A stretch of 7,451 nucleotides of DNA from an uncultured Porphyromonas sp. GTDB taxonomy: Bacteria > Bacteroidota > Bacteroidia > Bacteroidales > Porphyromonadaceae. Every line of letters starts with the position of its first letter. Within the stretch, counting starts at the first letter, position 1. Under the pieces are notes generated by a model. The model made no database searches, was not told the DNA's origin, and saw only the letters and a program-made list of their open reading frames with translations. Shown here piece after piece: positions 5,931 through 7,451 of this stretch. The translations under genes were made by a program, and so were the position numbers. The stretch lies in contig UWSO01000057.1 in the NCBI GenBank assembly GCA_900538385.1, positions 1 through 7,451 of the forward strand, in the 5' to 3' direction.

Positions 5931-6132
5931 TATTTCTCCTCTCCTAGAGATTGGGATTTGTAGGCACAGCGCTTCAGCTCTAGTCGTTCACTCTCTCAGC
6001 ACCTTATAATAGAGATTAGCCCTGCTTACTAAGACTTAGTCTTCGCCAGTAAGAGACTACCTAAACAACTCGCATAAAGGAAATTTATATTACCTTAGTC
6101 GGCGGAAAGAGATTTCGAATGTCACTCCCCTA
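5931..6132. other. Remaining intergenic DNA between array copy 2 and the exported-protein gene
   Basis: This 200-bp stretch has no plausible gene. I find only the hairpin at 6025-6053 and T-rich flanking sequence from the array. A TATAAT at 6005-6010 is present but is not the usual promoter motif for this phylum. The segment 6061-6100 is A/T-rich and could be the upstream part of the promoter for the gene at 6180. Confidence 0.4.
6025..6053 (+). other. Two-part hairpin upstream of the exported-protein gene
   Basis: CTTACT (6025-6030) pairs with AGTAAG (6048-6053), and inside it AAGAC (6031-6035) pairs with GTCTT (6039-6043) around a TTA loop. The 3' strand carries a 4-nt bulge (CGCC, 6044-6047). 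No T-tract follows. It lies about 80 bp upstream of the candidate -7 box, so it is probably not in the leader. It could be a DNA binding site or part of an unrecognised small RNA. Confidence 0.4.
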
Positions 6133-6140
6133 TCTCTTTG
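6133..6140 (+). promoter_or_regulatory. Candidate -7 box for the exported-protein gene
   Basis: TCTCTTTG differs from TAnnTTTG at one position. TTTCG at 6113-6117, 20 bp upstream, is a possible -33 element (consensus TTTG). The transcript would start near 6147, giving a leader of about 33 nt to the ATG at 6180. The match is moderate, and other starts in the A/T-rich region upstream are possible. Confidence 0.35.
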
Positions 6141-6179
6141 CATGGGCTCACCGGCATATTCACCAACCTCTATAACTTT

Positions 6180-7229
6180 ATGACACGTAAAACTTTAACT
6201 CTCTTATCTGCACTACTGGTATCAGCTTTTGCTCTTGTAGCACAAGAGGCTCCTACTCATTTGAAGGTCTTTCTCAAAGGGCAAGAAGCTCAGCTTATCC
6301 CCATTGACAAGATCGACAGCATCCAATTCGTCGAGAAGGAGATGCCTCATGACCAAATGCCTCTCATCAAATTTGACTACAATACCGACAAGGCTCCATT
6401 TGAAGCTTATGAAGCTACCCTAGGTCGTAAGCTACAAGACAATGTCAATGTCAATAACGACAAGTCTGAGGCACCTAATCCTCTCCCCGCTTATGTCAAT
6501 CTATCGCTTGACATCGTGCCGATCGTTAGCTATGGTGGCAAGAATCTTTTACTGGACTCTGATGTAATCATTGCGCTATGTCGTGAGCCAATCAATAACT
6601 GTCCTCGAATACGAGAGCTGATCAAGGCTCTAGGCTTCAACGAGACCTACCAAGACGAGACTTCCTATCAATACAAAAAGGAGGATATGTCCATTATCTT
6701 GCAGCATTGGCCAAACAGTGAGTGGAATACTAAAACTTGTCTGACGATCTTACGTCCGACGCCGCCCGCACCTGTTGCCAAGGAGCATGATTTTGTAGCT
6801 ACAGCCAAGGATATCCCCTCTTTTGAAGCACTGATGAGCAAACAGGTGGACAAGATCGTTGCTTTCGAGCGTGAGGCTGGTTATCGAGAAATCCCTACAG
6901 ACTTAAGCGGGACATACCTCTCTTTCCAGACAAAGAGTGATCAAGCTGACAAGAGCAACATCAAGTTTGCCTTCTACTTCATTGAGGATCAGAAAATCAC
7001 TGGGGTCTTTAGTGCCATCTCAAGTGTAGATGAAGTGATTACAGACAGCCAGATTCACGAATGGGCTAAGCTCAACGGCTTTGACGGCACATGGAGCCGA
7101 CTGGTAGAGCATGACGACCTATTGGATAAAGACATAGTCTATGCGACCATATCAAACGACAAAGCTACGCTCAGGATCTTTTTCGAAAGACAGCGTATGA
7201 AGTTTGAGATTCTGCCTAAGAAGAATTAG
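6180..7229 (+). CDS. Exported Bacteroidota protein of unknown function with probable two-fold internal repeat
   Basis: 349 residues, function not recognised. An N-terminal signal peptide (MTRKTLTLLSALLVSAFALV) ends near ALVAQE; no lipobox cysteine is present, so it is probably periplasmic or secreted, not a lipoprotein. Residues 27-50 (LKVFLKGQ..., ending IDKIDSIQF) match a short segment often found just after the signal peptide in Bacteroidota exported proteins. The remainder looks like two related halves, about 65-192 and 205-338, separated by a proline-rich linker (PTPPAP). Both contain a helical segment ending in GF (RIRELIKALGFNETY at 144-158, HEWAKLNGFDGTW at 293-305) followed by acidic strands. 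Cysteines are at 134, 141 and 187. The frame extends upstream to a TTG at 6138, but the ATG at 6180 puts the signal peptide at the N-terminus. It is a single gene, divergent from pyrB. Confidence 0.82.
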   Translation: MTRKTLTLLSALLVSAFALVAQEAPTHLKVFLKGQEAQLIPIDKIDSIQFVEKEMPHDQMPLIKFDYNTDKAPFEAYEATLGRKLQDNVNVNNDKSEAPNPLPAYVNLSLDIVPIVSYGGKNLLLDSDVIIALCREPINNCPRIRELIKALGFNETYQDETSYQYKKEDMSIILQHWPNSEWNTKTCLTILRPTPPAPVAKEHDFVATAKDIPSFEALMSKQVDKIVAFEREAGYREIPTDLSGTYLSFQTKSDQADKSNIKFAFYFIEDQKITGVFSAISSVDEVITDSQIHEWAKLNGFDGTWSRLVEHDDLLDKDIVYATISNDKATLRIFFERQRMKFEILPKKN

Positions 7230-7306
7230 TAACCACCCTATCATTGGCTTAATCAAACGAAGCATGCTACTCAACTAAGACTCTCATCATAACTCTTAGA
7301 CTCTAC

Positions 7307-7358
7307 ACAAAGAGCTACTTAGGTATTTTGAATTTCCTAAGTAGCTCTTTGTTATTTA
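7307..7358. terminator. Intrinsic terminator with perfect 16-bp stem
   Basis: CAAAGAGCTACTTAGG (7308-7323) pairs without a mismatch with 7336-7351 around a 12-nt A/T-rich loop, and A7307 pairs with T7352 to extend it. TTATTTA follows on the plus strand. It lies 78 bp after the stop of the exported-protein gene. On the minus strand the downstream sequence is not T-rich, so it probably serves mainly the plus strand, though a convergent gene to the right might share it. Confidence 0.72.
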
Positions 7359-7451
7359 CTACGTCGAAGCCCTTCACTCTTGCCACTTAAAAAATCAGGC
7401 GTAAAGGTCAAAATGGTTGGTGAAGTACCCCTATAGCTTATCTGGCACTTA

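Noticed and set aside
6005..6010. TATAAT as an E. coli-type -10 box
   Set aside because: Bacteroidota primary promoters use TAnnTTTG; there is no TTGACA-like partner at the right distance, and the gene start is 170 bp away.
6138..6179. TTG-initiated 14-residue N-terminal extension of the exported protein
   Set aside because: It would bury the signal peptide, and the candidate -7 box at 6133-6140 overlaps the TTG.
7401..7408. Minus-strand TACCTTTG-like promoter (GACCTTTA)
   Set aside because: It has two mismatches to the consensus and would fire straight into the hairpin at 7308-7351 with no gene between.
7352..7450. Minus-strand frame of 32 codons, open from the right edge and ending in TAA next to the terminator stem
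   Set aside because: It could be the 3' end of a convergent gene, but 32 open codons are expected by chance about one time in five, and the translation has no recognised motif.

Overview
The window looks like chromosomal DNA of a Bacteroidota bacterium, most likely Porphyromonas or a close relative. This rests on near-balanced base composition, weak or absent Shine-Dalgarno sequences, promoter boxes of the Bacteroidota TAnnTTTG type, a pyrB-pyrI pair with the zinc-binding regulatory chain, and a secreted protein that opens with the 'IDSIxF' segment common in this phylum. The genus is inference; no 16S rRNA or other marker is present.

Layout. (1) Bases 1-317 are non-coding: an array of 21-bp repeats (7-153), two small hairpins and a likely promoter. 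(2) A plus-strand PAS-LuxR regulator (318-1091) ends at a strong, probably bidirectional terminator (1124-1177). (3) Five minus-strand genes read leftward from 5715 to 1203: pyrB, pyrI, lemA, a TPM-domain membrane protein and a Na+/Ca2+ exchanger. Gaps are 9, 35, 107 and 30 bp, with no obvious terminator, so they may form one operon. The 107-bp gap is almost filled by heptamer repeats arranged as a long inverted repeat. (4) A 464-bp divergent intergenic region (5716-6179) holds the pyrB promoter, a second copy of the 21-bp array in reverse orientation, a hairpin and the probable promoter of the next gene. (5) A plus-strand exported protein of unknown function (6180-7229) is followed by a hairpin with a perfect 16-bp stem. 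(6) The last ~90 bases hold nothing I can assign firmly.

How the genes relate. PyrB and PyrI are the catalytic and regulatory chains of aspartate carbamoyltransferase in pyrimidine synthesis. LemA and TPM proteins are often neighbours in bacteria and probably act together at the envelope. The exchanger exports Ca2+; sharing a strand with a TPM protein, a fold in which metal binding has been reported, is suggestive only. The protein-coding content is mostly conventional. The most unusual material is intergenic: two 21-bp-period arrays that keep the same unit order and each point toward a different transcription unit, and the heptamer inverted repeat between lemA and the TPM gene.
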